Origin: Micromonospora lupini
Lineage (GTDB): Bacteria > Actinomycetota > Actinomycetes > Mycobacteriales > Micromonosporaceae
Length of the DNA stretch: 64,000 nucleotides
Direction of reading: 5' to 3'
Assembly: GCF_026342015.1 (NCBI RefSeq)
Contig: NZ_JAPENL010000001.1
Span: forward strand, 2,914,001 to 2,978,000
Shown here: piece by piece, positions 40,291 to 49,908 of the stretch
Numbering within the stretch: the stretch's first letter is position 1
Layout: each line of letters begins with the position of its first letter
Notes under the pieces: generated by a model
The model's database searches: none
Told to the model about the DNA's origin: nothing
The model's input: the letters and a program-made list of their open reading frames with translations, nothing else
Program-made: the position numbers and the translations under genes

Positions 40291-43074
40291 TCAGGACAGT
40301 CGGGTGACGTCGAGCTGTTCGAGGTCGGCGCGGAGCGAGTCGGCGTCGGCGTCGCCGAGGTCGTCGAGGATGCTCAGGGCACGGCGCCACGCGGCACGGG
40401 CGGCACCCAGGTCGGCGAGCGCCCGGTGGCTGCCGCCCAGATTGACGTACGTGCTCGCCACCGCGTAGCGGTCGTGGACCTGCGCGAAGAGTTCGAGGGC
40501 GTGCTCGTAGCAGGTGATCGCCCGCCGGTCGTCGCCGAGCTGGTGATGGGCGTGGCCGAGGCTGTCCCACGTGTCGGCCTGTCCCTGCACGTCGTCCACC
40601 TCCTGCAACATCCGCAGCGCCTCACCGCACGCCTTGAGGGCACGGTCGTGGTTGCCGAGCAGCCCTTCCTGCCAACCGACCGCGTTGAGGGTGTACCCCT
40701 GCCCGGCCCGGTTTCCGGCGCTCCGGAACAGCGTCAGCGCCCGCCGGGAGTGGCCCAGCGCCTGGTGGTGCTGCCCCTGCCGCTCCGCGAGTTGACCGAG
40801 GTTGAGGCAGGTGTGTGCCCGCCCGGCGTCGTCGCCGACGTCGGTGAACAGGTCCAGCGCGCGCCGCAGGTGGTCGTCCGCCTCGTCGTACCGCCGGAGC
40901 CGGGAGCAGACGAGACCGAGGCTGCGGTGGGCGTGGCCCTGCCCGGCCCGGTCGCCGATGCGCGACGCGGCGGCGAGAGCGATCCGCTGCGTGCCGAGCC
41001 AGTCCTGCCAGTGCCCCTGCCGGTGCAGGAAACCGGCCATGGCCCAGGCGAGCCGCCAGGCGTGTCCCTCGAACCCGGACCGCGCCGCGAGCGGTACGGC
41101 GGCGAGCAGAACGGGGATCTCGGCGGTGAACCACGCCGTGGCGGCCGACTTGTTCCTCGGCTGCTCCGGCGTCACGTCGGCCCGCAGCGGCGGAAGGCTG
41201 ATCTCGCTGAAGTGCGGGTGCAGCGCGAGGTCCGCGGCATGTGCGGCGCGCAGGCAGTGGTCGAGAAACCGGTGTACGGCGTCCTGCCGGTCGGCAGGCG
41301 GTTCCGTCTCGTCGGCGAGGCTTGCGGCGTACGCGCGCAGCAGGTCGTGGAACGCGTACCGCCGGTGGGTGTGCTCGGTGAGGAGGTTCGCCCGGGTCAG
41401 CTCGGTGAGCAGGGGCCCGATCGCCGCCGGGGTGACGCCGGCGAGGCTGGCCACGGCCGGGGCGGCGGCGTCCGGACCGGGATGCAGGCTCAGCAGCCGG
41501 AACAGCCGGGCCGCGGGCGGGCTGAGCGTGCGGCACGACCAGGAGAACACCGCCCGGACGTCGGTGGCCTCGTCGCCTCCGTGGAAGGCGTTCAGGTCAC
41601 CCAGCTCACCGGCGACCGCGGCAAGCGAGAAGCGCCGATTGGTGGCGGCTCGGGCCGCGACGATGGCAAGCGCGAGGGGCAGCCGCGCGCAGCGGTCGGC
41701 GATGTCGTCGGCCGCGACGGGTTCGGCGGCGACCTGGTGTGCCCCGAGCCGGCGGACCAGCATGTCGCGGGCCTCGTCGGGGCTCAGCAGGTCGAGGATC
41801 ACCGGTTGGGCGCTCTCGGTGACGACAAGCGGGGTGAGCTGGTCCCGGCTGGTGATGATCGCGAGGCAGTTGGGTGAGCCGGGCAGCAGCGGTCGGACCT
41901 GTTCGGCGTCGCGGGCGTTGTCCAACACCACAAGCAGACGCTTGCCGGCCACCGCCGTGCGGTACAGGCTCACCATCAGGTCCGGTTCGCTGGGCATCCG
42001 CGCCGCCGGGACCCCGAGCGCCTCCAGGAATCCGCGCAGCACCCGCGCCGGGTCGGTAGGTGTGGCCGCCGGGTCGAAGCCGCGCAGGTTGACGTAGAGC
42101 TGGCCGTCGCGGAAGCGCTCGGCCGCGCGGTGCGCCCAGTGCACGGCGAGCGCGGTCTTGCCGACGCCCGCGGTGCCGGACACAACGACGGCGCCGCCCC
42201 GGTCGACGAGCGCGTCGAGGGCGGCGAGTTCCGCGTCGCGCCCGGTGAACGTGGGTACGGGGGGAGGCAACTGCGCCGCCACCGCCACCGCCCGTGCCGT
42301 CGCAGCCGGTGCGGGCGCGGCGATGGCGGTGTCCTGGCGCAGGATGGCGCGCTCCAGATCCCGCAGCCGCGGACTGGGGTCGATGCCGAGGTTGTCCCGC
42401 AGGGCGTCGCGCAGCCGCCGGTACGTGGTGACCGCCTCGCCCTGCCGGCCGTCGCGGTACAGGGCGAGCATCAGCTGTGCGTGCAGGTGCTCGTCGAGGG
42501 GATGCTGCCGGACGAGCCGTTCCAACCCGGGGACGAGCCGCGCGTGCTCGCCCACCGACAGCCGGGCCTCGGCGAGCGCCCGTTCGGCCTCCAACCGCAG
42601 GCGTGCCAGGTGTTCCGCCTGCTCCTCGAGCCAGGCCGACCCGGCCACGTCGGCAAGCGGCGGCCCGCGCCACAGTGCCACCGCCTCGGTCAGGTGGGTC
42701 ACCTGCTCCGTCCGGTCCGTCGCGCGGCGGGCCAGTTCCAGGAGGTGCTCGGCGACCTGGACGTCGGTGGACTCCGGCCCGGTGTTGAGCAGATAACCGG
42801 GCCGACGCGCCACGATCGATCCGGGCTCGCCGAGCACCCCACGCAGGTAGGAGACGTGGCGCTGGAGCGTGTTCTCCGCGGTGGCCGGCAGGCGCTCGCC
42901 CCAGACCACGTCGATCAGCCGGTCGACGCTCACGACCCGACCCACGTGCAGCGCCAACGTCGCCAGCACCGCCTTGCGGCGCAGCCCGTTCACCGCCTGC
43001 GGGCCGTCGGCGGCAACCACCTCCACCGGGCCGAGCAGCCGGACACGTACGCCCGCGCCACCCATCGACATCAC
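40291..43074 (-). CDS. large SARP regulator, BTAD-NB-ARC-TPR (AfsR-like)
   Basis: This protein of about 927 residues has the AfsR layout. It comprises an OmpR-type HTH (VRVRLLGPVEVVAADGPQAV), a BTAD to about residue 255, and an NB-ARC domain with Walker A SGTAGVGKTALAVHW near 300 and VVLDNARDAEQV. A long series of TPR repeats (SLGLVCSRLRRYDEADDHL, NLGQLAERQGQHHQALGHS and others) reaches the C-terminus. It would integrate a signal through the TPRs to activate promoters. The exact start is uncertain among the first four codons. Its targets may include the secreted proteins on both sides. Confidence 0.92.
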   Translation of the reverse strand: MMSMGGAGVRVRLLGPVEVVAADGPQAVNGLRRKAVLATLALHVGRVVSVDRLIDVVWGERLPATAENTLQRHVSYLRGVLGEPGSIVARRPGYLLNTGPESTDVQVAEHLLELARRATDRTEQVTHLTEAVALWRGPPLADVAGSAWLEEQAEHLARLRLEAERALAEARLSVGEHARLVPGLERLVRQHPLDEHLHAQLMLALYRDGRQGEAVTTYRRLRDALRDNLGIDPSPRLRDLERAILRQDTAIAAPAPAATARAVAVAAQLPPPVPTFTGRDAELAALDALVDRGGAVVVSGTAGVGKTALAVHWAHRAAERFRDGQLYVNLRGFDPAATPTDPARVLRGFLEALGVPAARMPSEPDLMVSLYRTAVAGKRLLVVLDNARDAEQVRPLLPGSPNCLAIITSRDQLTPLVVTESAQPVILDLLSPDEARDMLVRRLGAHQVAAEPVAADDIADRCARLPLALAIVAARAATNRRFSLAAVAGELGDLNAFHGGDEATDVRAVFSWSCRTLSPPAARLFRLLSLHPGPDAAAPAVASLAGVTPAAIGPLLTELTRANLLTEHTHRRYAFHDLLRAYAASLADETEPPADRQDAVHRFLDHCLRAAHAADLALHPHFSEISLPPLRADVTPEQPRNKSAATAWFTAEIPVLLAAVPLAARSGFEGHAWRLAWAMAGFLHRQGHWQDWLGTQRIALAAASRIGDRAGQGHAHRSLGLVCSRLRRYDEADDHLRRALDLFTDVGDDAGRAHTCLNLGQLAERQGQHHQALGHSRRALTLFRSAGNRAGQGYTLNAVGWQEGLLGNHDRALKACGEALRMLQEVDDVQGQADTWDSLGHAHHQLGDDRRAITCYEHALELFAQVHDRYAVASTYVNLGGSHRALADLGAARAAWRRALSILDDLGDADADSLRADLEQLDVTRLS

Positions 43075-43154
43075 CGGATCAGGCTAGTTCCGCAGCTCGC
43101 GGGCTCGACCTGTTCGTCGCGCAATGGACACGACGCCGGATCCGTCAGGTGTCG

Positions 43155-43949
43155 TCAGCCGGTGTACTTGCCGTTGCGGGTGTCGCCCTCCGCGCCGTCG
43201 TAGAGCACCTTGCGGTAGCGGTGCACCGAACCCTTCTTGACGGCCTGCCAGTGGGCGTACGCCACCTCGTAGTCGTGGTGCTTGTGGTAGGAGCCGCCCG
43301 ACTTGTAATAGATCCTGTGCCGGGCGTACCCACCGCAGTTGGCGAGGTAGCTGTAGGAGTACATCTTCATCCCGCCGAAGTCCGACGAGTAGTACGTCTT
43401 CGTCGGGTGCCACACCGACGCCGGATTCGGGTAGCCGGGCAGCTCGGCCCAGTTGTACGAGTTCCAGTACAGGTCCCAGCAGGTCATCGTGGCGGTGGCC
43501 GACATCGCGCTCGACGTCGGCACGGCGAGGTTGTCGGCGACGACCAGGGACGCGACGATGGTCCGGTACGCCAGCTCCGGCGGGGTCGGCGTGCCGGCCG
43601 GCGGCTCCGACAGCAGCGCCCGCGGGACCGGCACCGACCGGGGCGTGAGTGTCAGGTACGCCGCCAACATGCTCTGCTTCTCGTCGTACGCCAGGGGCGC
43701 GTTGCGGCCCATCTCCCCGTCCTGGCGAAGACCCCAGTCGCCGGACTCCTCGTCGCGGGAGAACACCACACGCACACCGTTCAGGTAACCCAACCGCGCC
43801 ACCTCGACGTCGCGGTCCACGGGTTCGTCGTCGTACACCCCCGGGCTCGACTGACCGGCGGCGCCGGCCGGCGCGGCACTCCACGCGGTCAGCGTCGGCA
43901 GGACGACCAGCACCGCGAGCAGCGCCCGTCCCGACAGCACTCTTGCCAT
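43155..43949 (-). CDS. secreted Tyr-rich protein, unknown function
   Basis: This 264-residue protein has a signal peptide (RALLAVLVVLPTLTAWSAAPAGAAG). The C-terminal half is rich in Tyr, His and Trp (CWDLYWNSYNWAELPGYPNP, KMYSYSYLANCGGYARHRIYY). Two Cys could form a disulfide. No catalytic domain is recognised. The ATG at 43949 follows GAGGAG. It sits between two large BTAD regulators, as do the two other secreted proteins. Confidence 0.7.
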   Translation of the reverse strand: MARVLSGRALLAVLVVLPTLTAWSAAPAGAAGQSSPGVYDDEPVDRDVEVARLGYLNGVRVVFSRDEESGDWGLRQDGEMGRNAPLAYDEKQSMLAAYLTLTPRSVPVPRALLSEPPAGTPTPPELAYRTIVASLVVADNLAVPTSSAMSATATMTCWDLYWNSYNWAELPGYPNPASVWHPTKTYYSSDFGGMKMYSYSYLANCGGYARHRIYYKSGGSYHKHHDYEVAYAHWQAVKKGSVHRYRKVLYDGAEGDTRNGKYTG

Positions 43950-44175
43950 CACCACTCCTCATCCGATCGATCACGAGACGCCGACCCGGACGGTCCGCGC
44001 CTCTGCGTGCCTTTCCGGGGACATCCTTCGAGGCGGGGTTCAGAGCGGCGTCAAGGTGGCGTCAAATACGCCGGGATTCGGTGTCGTAACGGCGACGTTG
44101 GAGTACGCGTAGCCGTCGGCACGCCGCCAATTGAGGGATGGACCAGCTTCGACGTGCGGGCAGCCGGTGAACGCG

Positions 44176-47100
44176 ATGGCGGATCAGGGGGTGAGCCAGC
44201 GGCGCACCCTCGTGGTCGCCGCGGCGGGATACGGCAAGACCTCGGCCGTACGCGGCTGGCTGGGCGACCGACCGGCGCGCTGGTGTGCCGGCCCGGACGT
44301 GGCGTCGCTGGCGACCGCAGGTCCGGAGTGGCTGGTCATGCTTGGCGACCGGTTCGCGCGGGACCTGCCCGTCGACGAGCCGGGCTGGCTCGTCCTGGAC
44401 GACGTGCCGCGACTTCCCCGTCGCCTGCTGACGGCACTGCTGGACACCCTGCAACGGCTTCCCCCGCAGCTCAGGATCGTGCTGGTGACCCGCCACCCGC
44501 CCACGCTCTCCCGTCGGCAGGCGGGGCTGTTCGTCGAGCGCGGCCCGACGGATCTCCGACTCTCGCCCGATGCGGTGGCGTCCGTCCTCGCCGCCGGCCG
44601 CGGGACGACCGACCCGGCACTCGCGAGCCGGGTCCACGCCGCGACCGGTGGCTGGCCGGCGCTTGTCACCCTGGCCGGGCGGTCGGCCACGGCCGACCGG
44701 GCCGACCCGACCGAGCCGGGCACACCACTGGAGTCCTACCTGGTGCGGGAGGTGTTCGCGGAGCTGCCACCCGAGGCCCACCGGCTGCTGCGGGACGCGG
44801 CGCACCTCGACCCGCTCCACCCCGAGCTGTGCCGCCTCCTCGGGCACCGCCACGGCGGCCACTGGCTCGACCACCTGGCCCGCGCCGGCCTTCTCGTCGC
44901 CACCGCGGCGGGCGGGCACGCGTACCGGATGGTGCCTGTCGTCGCCGACGTCGCCCGCCGCCGTCTCCCGTTGGTCCCGGCCGCGCAGCGACGCCTGCAC
45001 GCGAAAGCGGCAGCGTGGTACGCCGAGCGCGGGTTCCTCGTTCCGGCCCTCGCGTCGTACGGCACATCCGGTGTCGTCGCGGCGACGGCGCGGATTCTCA
45101 CCGACCACGGCGCGGAGCTGCTCGCCTCGGGCGACTCCGAGGCCGTCGTCGACGCCTTCCAGTCCCTGCCCGAGTACGCCCGGACCGACGGCCCGCGGCT
45201 GCTCTACGGGGAGGCGCTACAGATGCGCGGCGACGTCGACGCGGCGCTCGCCGTGTACGCCGCGCTCGCCGATCGTCCGGAACCCCTCGACGCCGGGCTC
45301 GCCTGGCGGTACGGCCTCGCGCACTACCTGCGCGGCGAGCCGCAGGCCGCCCTTGACGTCCTGGAGCGCGGCGGGCTCGACCCGCACCCGTCCACCGACA
45401 ACGTCCGGCTGCTCGCCTGGACCGCCGCGGCGCAGTGGACGATCGGCGACGCCCAGGCGTGCCGGCACAACGCGGAACGTGCCCTCGCGGCAGCGACTGC
45501 TGTCGGCGGCGACGCGGCGCTCGCCGCCGCGCACACCGCGCTCGCCCTGGACGCCAAGCTGCGCGGGGATCGACCGGCGGCCGACGAGCACCACGAGAGG
45601 GCGCTGCGGGCCGCCGAGGCGGCGCGCGACACAGTTCAGGTGGTCCGCATCCGCGCCAACCGCGCGTCCGCCCTGGTCGGCGAGGGTCGATATCCGGACG
45701 CCCTGGCCGAGGTGCGCCCCGCGGTGGAGCTGGCCGAGGCCAACGGGCACGCCGCGATGCTGGCGCTGGCGCTCTGCAACGAGGGCGCGGCCCACTTCCA
45801 CCTCGGTCAGCTCGCCGAGGCCACCGCCTGTTACGAACGTGCCGTGCCGCTGCTGCAGCGCATGGGATCCCGCAAGGTGGCGTACCCCCTGGTGGGGATC
45901 GGCGACGTCCACGCGCTGCGGGGCCGGACCAACCTGGCCCGCGCGGCGTACGAGGAGGCGCTGCGCGCCAGCGAACCCGTCAACGACCACCAGATCCAGG
46001 TGCCGGCTCTCGCCGGACTGGCCCGCGTGCTCGCCTCCGAGGACGGCCCCGCGGCGTTCGCCCTGGCACAACGCGCGGTCGAGCGGGAACGCGGCCCCGA
46101 CTCGGCGACCGCCCGACTCGCGCTCGGCTGGGTGGCGCTGCAGATCGGCGACCGTCGGCGGGCCGCCGAGGTGGCGCTGCTGGCGTCCACAGCCGCCCGG
46201 CTGCACCGCGACCGTGCGGCGCTCGCCGAGGCGTTGGAGCTTCGCGGTGCCGCCGCCGTCGACTCCGACGACACCCGTCGCGCCTGGCGGGAGGCGGCGG
46301 CGACCCTGCGCGACATCGGGTCGGCAGTCGCCGCGGACCGACTCGCGGTGCTGCTCAGCCTGCTGCCCGGGGCGGATCCTCAGGAGCGCGTCGACGCCCG
46401 GCTGGCCGCCGAGCGGCTGACCGCTGCCGGTGTGCCGCAGCCGACGCCGCACCGACAGGGCCCGCGCTGCGTCACCCAGGTCGCCGTCCGCACCCTCGGC
46501 CGCTTCGAGGTGTTCGTGGACGGCTCGCAGGTGCTGGCCGCGGCGTGGCAGTCACGCAAGGCACGGGACCTGCTCCGGATCCTCGCCGCCCGGCGTGGTC
46601 GCGCGGTGCCCCGCGAACAGCTCGGCGAGATGCTCTGGCCCGCCCAGGACCCGGGCCGGGTCAGCCACCGGCTGTCGGTGGCCCTGTCCACCCTGCGCGG
46701 CGTCCTCGATCCGGACCGCCGTACGCCTACGGACCACTTCGTCATCGCCGCGCACCCGAGTCTCGCGCTCGACATCGGCCACGTCGAGCTGGACGTCGAG
46801 GAGTTCCTCGCCGAATCGGCACACGGCCTCCGGTTGGCCGAGCACGGTGCGACCGGGGACGCGCGCGCCACGCTCCTGCTCGCCGAAGAGCGCTACCGGG
46901 GCGACTTCCTGGAGGACGAGCCGTACGACGACTGGTCCCGACCTACCCGCGAGGAGGCACGACGGGTCTACCTGCGGGTGGTACGCACCCTCGCGTCGCT
47001 GGCGCTCGGCGCCCAGGAGATCGACGAGACAGTCCGGCACCTCGGACGCGCTCTGGAGCTGGAGCCGTACGACGAGGGCGTACACGGCGAGTTCGTCCGG

Positions 47101-47226
47101 ACACTGGCTGCCGCGGGCCGGCACGGCGAGGCCGCGCAGGCGTACCGACGCTATGTGGAGGCGATGGCCGCCATCGGCGTGCCGCCGCGGGCGCGGGGCG
47201 CACTGTGCGATGCCGACCGTGCGTGA
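44176..47226 (+). CDS. MalT-like ATPase with C-terminal OmpR-BTAD domain
   Basis: This regulator of about 1016 residues has the DNA-binding part at the C-terminus. The N-terminal ATPase begins with RRTLVVAAAGYGKTSAVRGW (Walker A) and WLVLDDVPRLP. A middle region of TPR-like helices spans about 330-750. The end carries a winged helix (VAVRTLGRFEVFVDGSQVLA) and a BTAD (LGRALELEPYDEGVHGEFVR). This reversed layout is a known variety of BTAD regulator. The start is uncertain (ATG 44176, GTG 44167 or TTG 44131). It is convergent with the AraC gene. Confidence 0.88.
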   Translation: MADQGVSQRRTLVVAAAGYGKTSAVRGWLGDRPARWCAGPDVASLATAGPEWLVMLGDRFARDLPVDEPGWLVLDDVPRLPRRLLTALLDTLQRLPPQLRIVLVTRHPPTLSRRQAGLFVERGPTDLRLSPDAVASVLAAGRGTTDPALASRVHAATGGWPALVTLAGRSATADRADPTEPGTPLESYLVREVFAELPPEAHRLLRDAAHLDPLHPELCRLLGHRHGGHWLDHLARAGLLVATAAGGHAYRMVPVVADVARRRLPLVPAAQRRLHAKAAAWYAERGFLVPALASYGTSGVVAATARILTDHGAELLASGDSEAVVDAFQSLPEYARTDGPRLLYGEALQMRGDVDAALAVYAALADRPEPLDAGLAWRYGLAHYLRGEPQAALDVLERGGLDPHPSTDNVRLLAWTAAAQWTIGDAQACRHNAERALAAATAVGGDAALAAAHTALALDAKLRGDRPAADEHHERALRAAEAARDTVQVVRIRANRASALVGEGRYPDALAEVRPAVELAEANGHAAMLALALCNEGAAHFHLGQLAEATACYERAVPLLQRMGSRKVAYPLVGIGDVHALRGRTNLARAAYEEALRASEPVNDHQIQVPALAGLARVLASEDGPAAFALAQRAVERERGPDSATARLALGWVALQIGDRRRAAEVALLASTAARLHRDRAALAEALELRGAAAVDSDDTRRAWREAAATLRDIGSAVAADRLAVLLSLLPGADPQERVDARLAAERLTAAGVPQPTPHRQGPRCVTQVAVRTLGRFEVFVDGSQVLAAAWQSRKARDLLRILAARRGRAVPREQLGEMLWPAQDPGRVSHRLSVALSTLRGVLDPDRRTPTDHFVIAAHPSLALDIGHVELDVEEFLAESAHGLRLAEHGATGDARATLLLAEERYRGDFLEDEPYDDWSRPTREEARRVYLRVVRTLASLALGAQEIDETVRHLGRALELEPYDEGVHGEFVRTLAAAGRHGEAAQAYRRYVEAMAAIGVPPRARGALCDADRA

Positions 47227-47235
47227 CGTCGTTCG

Positions 47236-48246
47236 TCATCGACCCGGCTCGCTCGGTGCCGACACGCCCGTCCCCCGCAGGGTGTCGTAGGGATGGCAGC
47301 CGTACGCCTCGCGATACGCCTGCGCGAACCGCCCGGGATGGGTCCAGCCCCAGCGGCGGGCCGTCTCCGCCACGGTCTGGCCCGGCTTGGCGTGTTGCAG
47401 GTCCCAGTGCGCCTGGCGTAATCGGACGGCACGCAGGAACGCCATGGGCGTCTGGCCGTGGTGACGCTGGAACGCCGCCTGTAACGCGCGTTGGCTGACC
47501 TCGCAGGCTTCCGCTATCCGGCCGACGGTCATCGGCGCCGCGGCATGTGCCTCGATGTACTCGGCGGCCCGGCGCACGATCGCCCGGCCGACACCCGCCT
47601 GGCCGGGCAGGTAGTTGATGGTCATTGTGGTGTTCGGGAACACCGCGACGGCTGTGGTCGCCACCAGGTCCACCAGGCCCGCCCGGGCCAGCGGACTGGC
47701 GACCACAGCGCTGACGGCGAGTTGTCGCCGGGCGAACGCCGTCACCGACTGCCAGAGCAGAGCGAGCGCCGGGGAGAGCGGCGCCATCGTGGTGAACTGG
47801 AAGTTCGCGGCGGGCAGGCCGGTTCGGATCGACGCCGCCGCCGCGATCCGTTGCATCGGCAGCCGGACGACGACGGAGGCCAGATCGTCGACGAGGTGGA
47901 TCGCGTCCACGTCCGGATACCTTCCTGTCGTGCCGGGGCCGAGGCGCAGTTCCTCGTCGTCGGTGCGGACCGCGTACCGGCCGTGCGTCACGCTCACGGT
48001 GGCGAACTCGGGATAGGGCAACGACTCCGTGCGGCTGCGCATCGTGTACCGAGTCTCACCGATCTCCACATCGTCGGCGCGCAACGTGACTCGTCGGTAG
48101 CGGAACCGGGCAGATGGACCGGAGATCCGAGTCCGGTGTTCTCCGAACCTGAGTGCGATCAGATGGTGCGCACGTTCTGGGTCATCGGTCTCGACAATGT
48201 CTCGGGTAACAGGCTCCTGCCCGTCAGGGTTCCCCGTCCACGGCAT
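47236..48246 (-). CDS. AraC-family transcriptional regulator
   Basis: This 336-residue protein has an N-terminal cupin-like (AraC_binding_2) domain and a C-terminal double HTH (MTVGRIAEACEVSQRALQAAF and QTVAETARRWGWTHPGRFAQ). The family signature region ends YREAYGCHPYDTLR. The ATG follows GGAGGTG. Its regulated gene is unknown; similar proteins control catabolic or transport genes. Confidence 0.92.
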   Translation of the reverse strand: MPWTGNPDGQEPVTRDIVETDDPERAHHLIALRFGEHRTRISGPSARFRYRRVTLRADDVEIGETRYTMRSRTESLPYPEFATVSVTHGRYAVRTDDEELRLGPGTTGRYPDVDAIHLVDDLASVVVRLPMQRIAAAASIRTGLPAANFQFTTMAPLSPALALLWQSVTAFARRQLAVSAVVASPLARAGLVDLVATTAVAVFPNTTMTINYLPGQAGVGRAIVRRAAEYIEAHAAAPMTVGRIAEACEVSQRALQAAFQRHHGQTPMAFLRAVRLRQAHWDLQHAKPGQTVAETARRWGWTHPGRFAQAYREAYGCHPYDTLRGTGVSAPSEPGR

Positions 48247-48761
48247 GAGCAGTCACCTCCGTCGGACCGTCACTCCGGCCCGATCTGATTGAACGTGCCA
48301 CGGGGTGGTTCGCAACGGCCTGTCGACTACTTCCGGGGCATCGGTGCCGGCATCCACCCTCGATGCGACACGCCGCGCCGGTGACCCGAGCCGGTTCCCG
48401 TACGTGGCTGGCCGATTCGCGAACGACGGGTCGCGGGATGGTTTTCCGCCAGGTAACAATCGAAGTCGTCCAGTTGTCTCCCCTGGCTGCTCCGAGGCGG
48501 TCTACGGGGATGAGTGGAATGACTGTGACAATGTGGTGACGCGTTTCTGTCCCCGAAACTGTCGGCTTCTCGACTCCTCACCAGGCGCGGTGCGGTCCGT
48601 ACACCGCACCTAGCCTCTGCCTGACCGAGCCATTCACCCTGGCCCGGCCCAGTCGGCCGGTCGGCCGGGGTTACGCGACGATGCGACCCCGGTCGGCCGG
48701 TCTTGCGCCCATCGGAACGACGGGCGCGAGCAACCCGTCGATCATGCTCGGGGAGGAACCC
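48247..48761. other. 515-bp region without a supported gene
   Basis: It must hold the promoter of the AraC gene on one side and of the small RiPP-like operon on the other. A plus-strand frame at 48305-48613 is open but has no ribosome site or recognisable sequence. GGGGAGG at 48750-48756 is the ribosome site of the 26-codon ORF that follows. An AT-richer patch lies around 48450-48570. Confidence 0.4.
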
Positions 48762-48842
48762 ATGGGGCGCTTCGAGGCGGTGGTGGCCACGGTCACCGCC
48801 GGGATGCCGCAGGAACGGCCCAACGTGGAGGTGCCGAAGTGA
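48762..48842 (+). CDS. 26-residue peptide, candidate RiPP precursor
   Basis: This tiny gene encodes MGRFEAVVATVTAGMPQERP followed by six residues ending EVPK. Support is strong for its size: GGGGAGG lies five bases upstream, and its TGA overlaps the GTG of the recognition-protein gene (GTGA), so the two are coupled. It lacks the YxxPxLxxxG leader motif of lasso precursors and is short, so it may be a leader-like or regulatory peptide rather than the true precursor. The frame is open upstream to an ATG at 48681 (53 codons) without a ribosome site. Confidence 0.55.
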   Translation: MGRFEAVVATVTAGMPQERPNVEVPK

Positions 48843-49120
48843 ACGCCGACACGTCGACCGTGTACCGGGTCCGGGGCAACCGGGTCGCCTGGCGTGCGGC
48901 CGGCGACGAGACCGTGCTGCTCGACATCCGGCAGTCCGTCTACCTGGCGCTGGACCGCTCGGCCGCGATGCTGTGGCCGCACCTGATGGCCGGAGCGACC
49001 GCAACCGAGCTGGCCGAGGTGCTGACCCGACAGGGGCCGGTCGAGCTGGAGCGGGCCGTCGCCGACGTCCACGCGTTCCTCGCCGAGCTGGAGGCCATCG
49101 ACCTGATCGAACATCTGTGA
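48839..49120 (+). CDS. PqqD-like RiPP recognition element protein
   Basis: This 93-residue PqqD/lasso B1-type protein binds leader peptides. The pattern is typical: GDETVLLDIRQSVYLALDRS, then a helical C-terminal half with LWPHLMAGATATELAEVL and FLAELEAIDLIEHL. It starts at GTG 48839, overlapping the upstream peptide gene, and is convergent with a B2-type protease 32 bp away. No lasso cyclase is nearby. Confidence 0.85.
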   Translation: MNADTSTVYRVRGNRVAWRAAGDETVLLDIRQSVYLALDRSAAMLWPHLMAGATATELAEVLTRQGPVELERAVADVHAFLAELEAIDLIEHL

Positions 49121-49151
49121 CGCGCGGGCCGCACCGGTCCCGCCGGCCTGA

Positions 49152-49556
49152 TCAGCGCAGCCAGCCCGGCGGGACCGGATGCCGCAGGATCTCGGCCAAC
49201 CCGTGCCGGTGCGGGTCCGGGTCGCCGTCGAGCCAGGCGTGGGCGTGAAAGCCGGCAGCCGGGGCGCTGACCCCGATGACCACGGTCCGCGACACCCCTC
49301 GCTCGGCGAACCAGCGCTGCCGCACCAGCGCGCTCTCCAGACAGTTGCCGCCGCTGCCGCTCAGCGCCCGGCGGACAAGCGTGTCGGTGCCGCCGGACGG
49401 GGGCGCGGCGAGGCGCACCGCGCCCAGCCCACCCCGGGCGAGTTGGCGACGCACTCGCCGACAGGCAAGCATCGTCCACGCCACCAGGGCCAGGCCCCGC
49501 GGTCCGTGCCCACGGATCAGCCGGGCCAGGGCGCCCAGGCGGGACGAGCGTGACAT
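49152..49556 (-). CDS. lasso-type B2 transglutaminase-like leader protease
   Basis: This 134-residue protein matches the McjB C-terminal (transglutaminase-like) family that cleaves leader peptides. The catalytic Cys is in GSGGNCLESALVRQRWFAER and the His and Asp are in FHAHAWLDGDP. The ATG at 49556 has a fair ribosome site (GGAAAGG). It is on the strand opposite its PqqD-like partner, which is unusual because B1 and B2 genes normally run together. No asparagine-synthetase-like cyclase is seen. Confidence 0.85.
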   Translation of the reverse strand: MSRSSRLGALARLIRGHGPRGLALVAWTMLACRRVRRQLARGGLGAVRLAAPPSGGTDTLVRRALSGSGGNCLESALVRQRWFAERGVSRTVVIGVSAPAAGFHAHAWLDGDPDPHRHGLAEILRHPVPPGWLR

Positions 49557-49908
49557 CCGACCTACCTTTCCGGGTGTGGCGCGGCGCGGTGGGCCGTGGC
49601 CCGCGCCACGGGGCCAGGACCGCCGACCAGGCATCCCGCCGAAGTGGACTTACGCGTGGAAACTCAGACCTCCTCGGACTACCACGCGCGCCCCGCTCTG
49701 GCCCCTTTCAGTGGCCCCGGGCGACGCAATCTGGCCCGTCGCGTGCGGCTTGTGGACAGAACACGCCCGATTCCGCTGCGACCGTCGGTGGCCATGCCGG
49801 CACACGAGGCCACATCGGCTGAGCCGCGCCTTCGTTGAAGACAGGGCGCTGGGCGACCTCGGTTACCGCCTCGCGCCCTGCTCCCGGCCGGCGCGGAGAC
49901 GCGCGCCG
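49557..49908. other. 352-bp region without a supported gene
   Basis: It lies upstream of the leftward B2 protease gene and downstream of the leftward YCII gene. A GC-rich imperfect inverted repeat (GCGGTGGGCCGTGGCCCGCGCC, near 49587-49608) follows the protease start. No precursor peptide with a convincing ribosome site is visible on either strand. Confidence 0.35.

Noticed and set aside
48305..48613. 102-codon frame between AraC and the RiPP-like locus
   Set aside because: No ribosome site, no recognisable sequence and codon use unlike neighbours.
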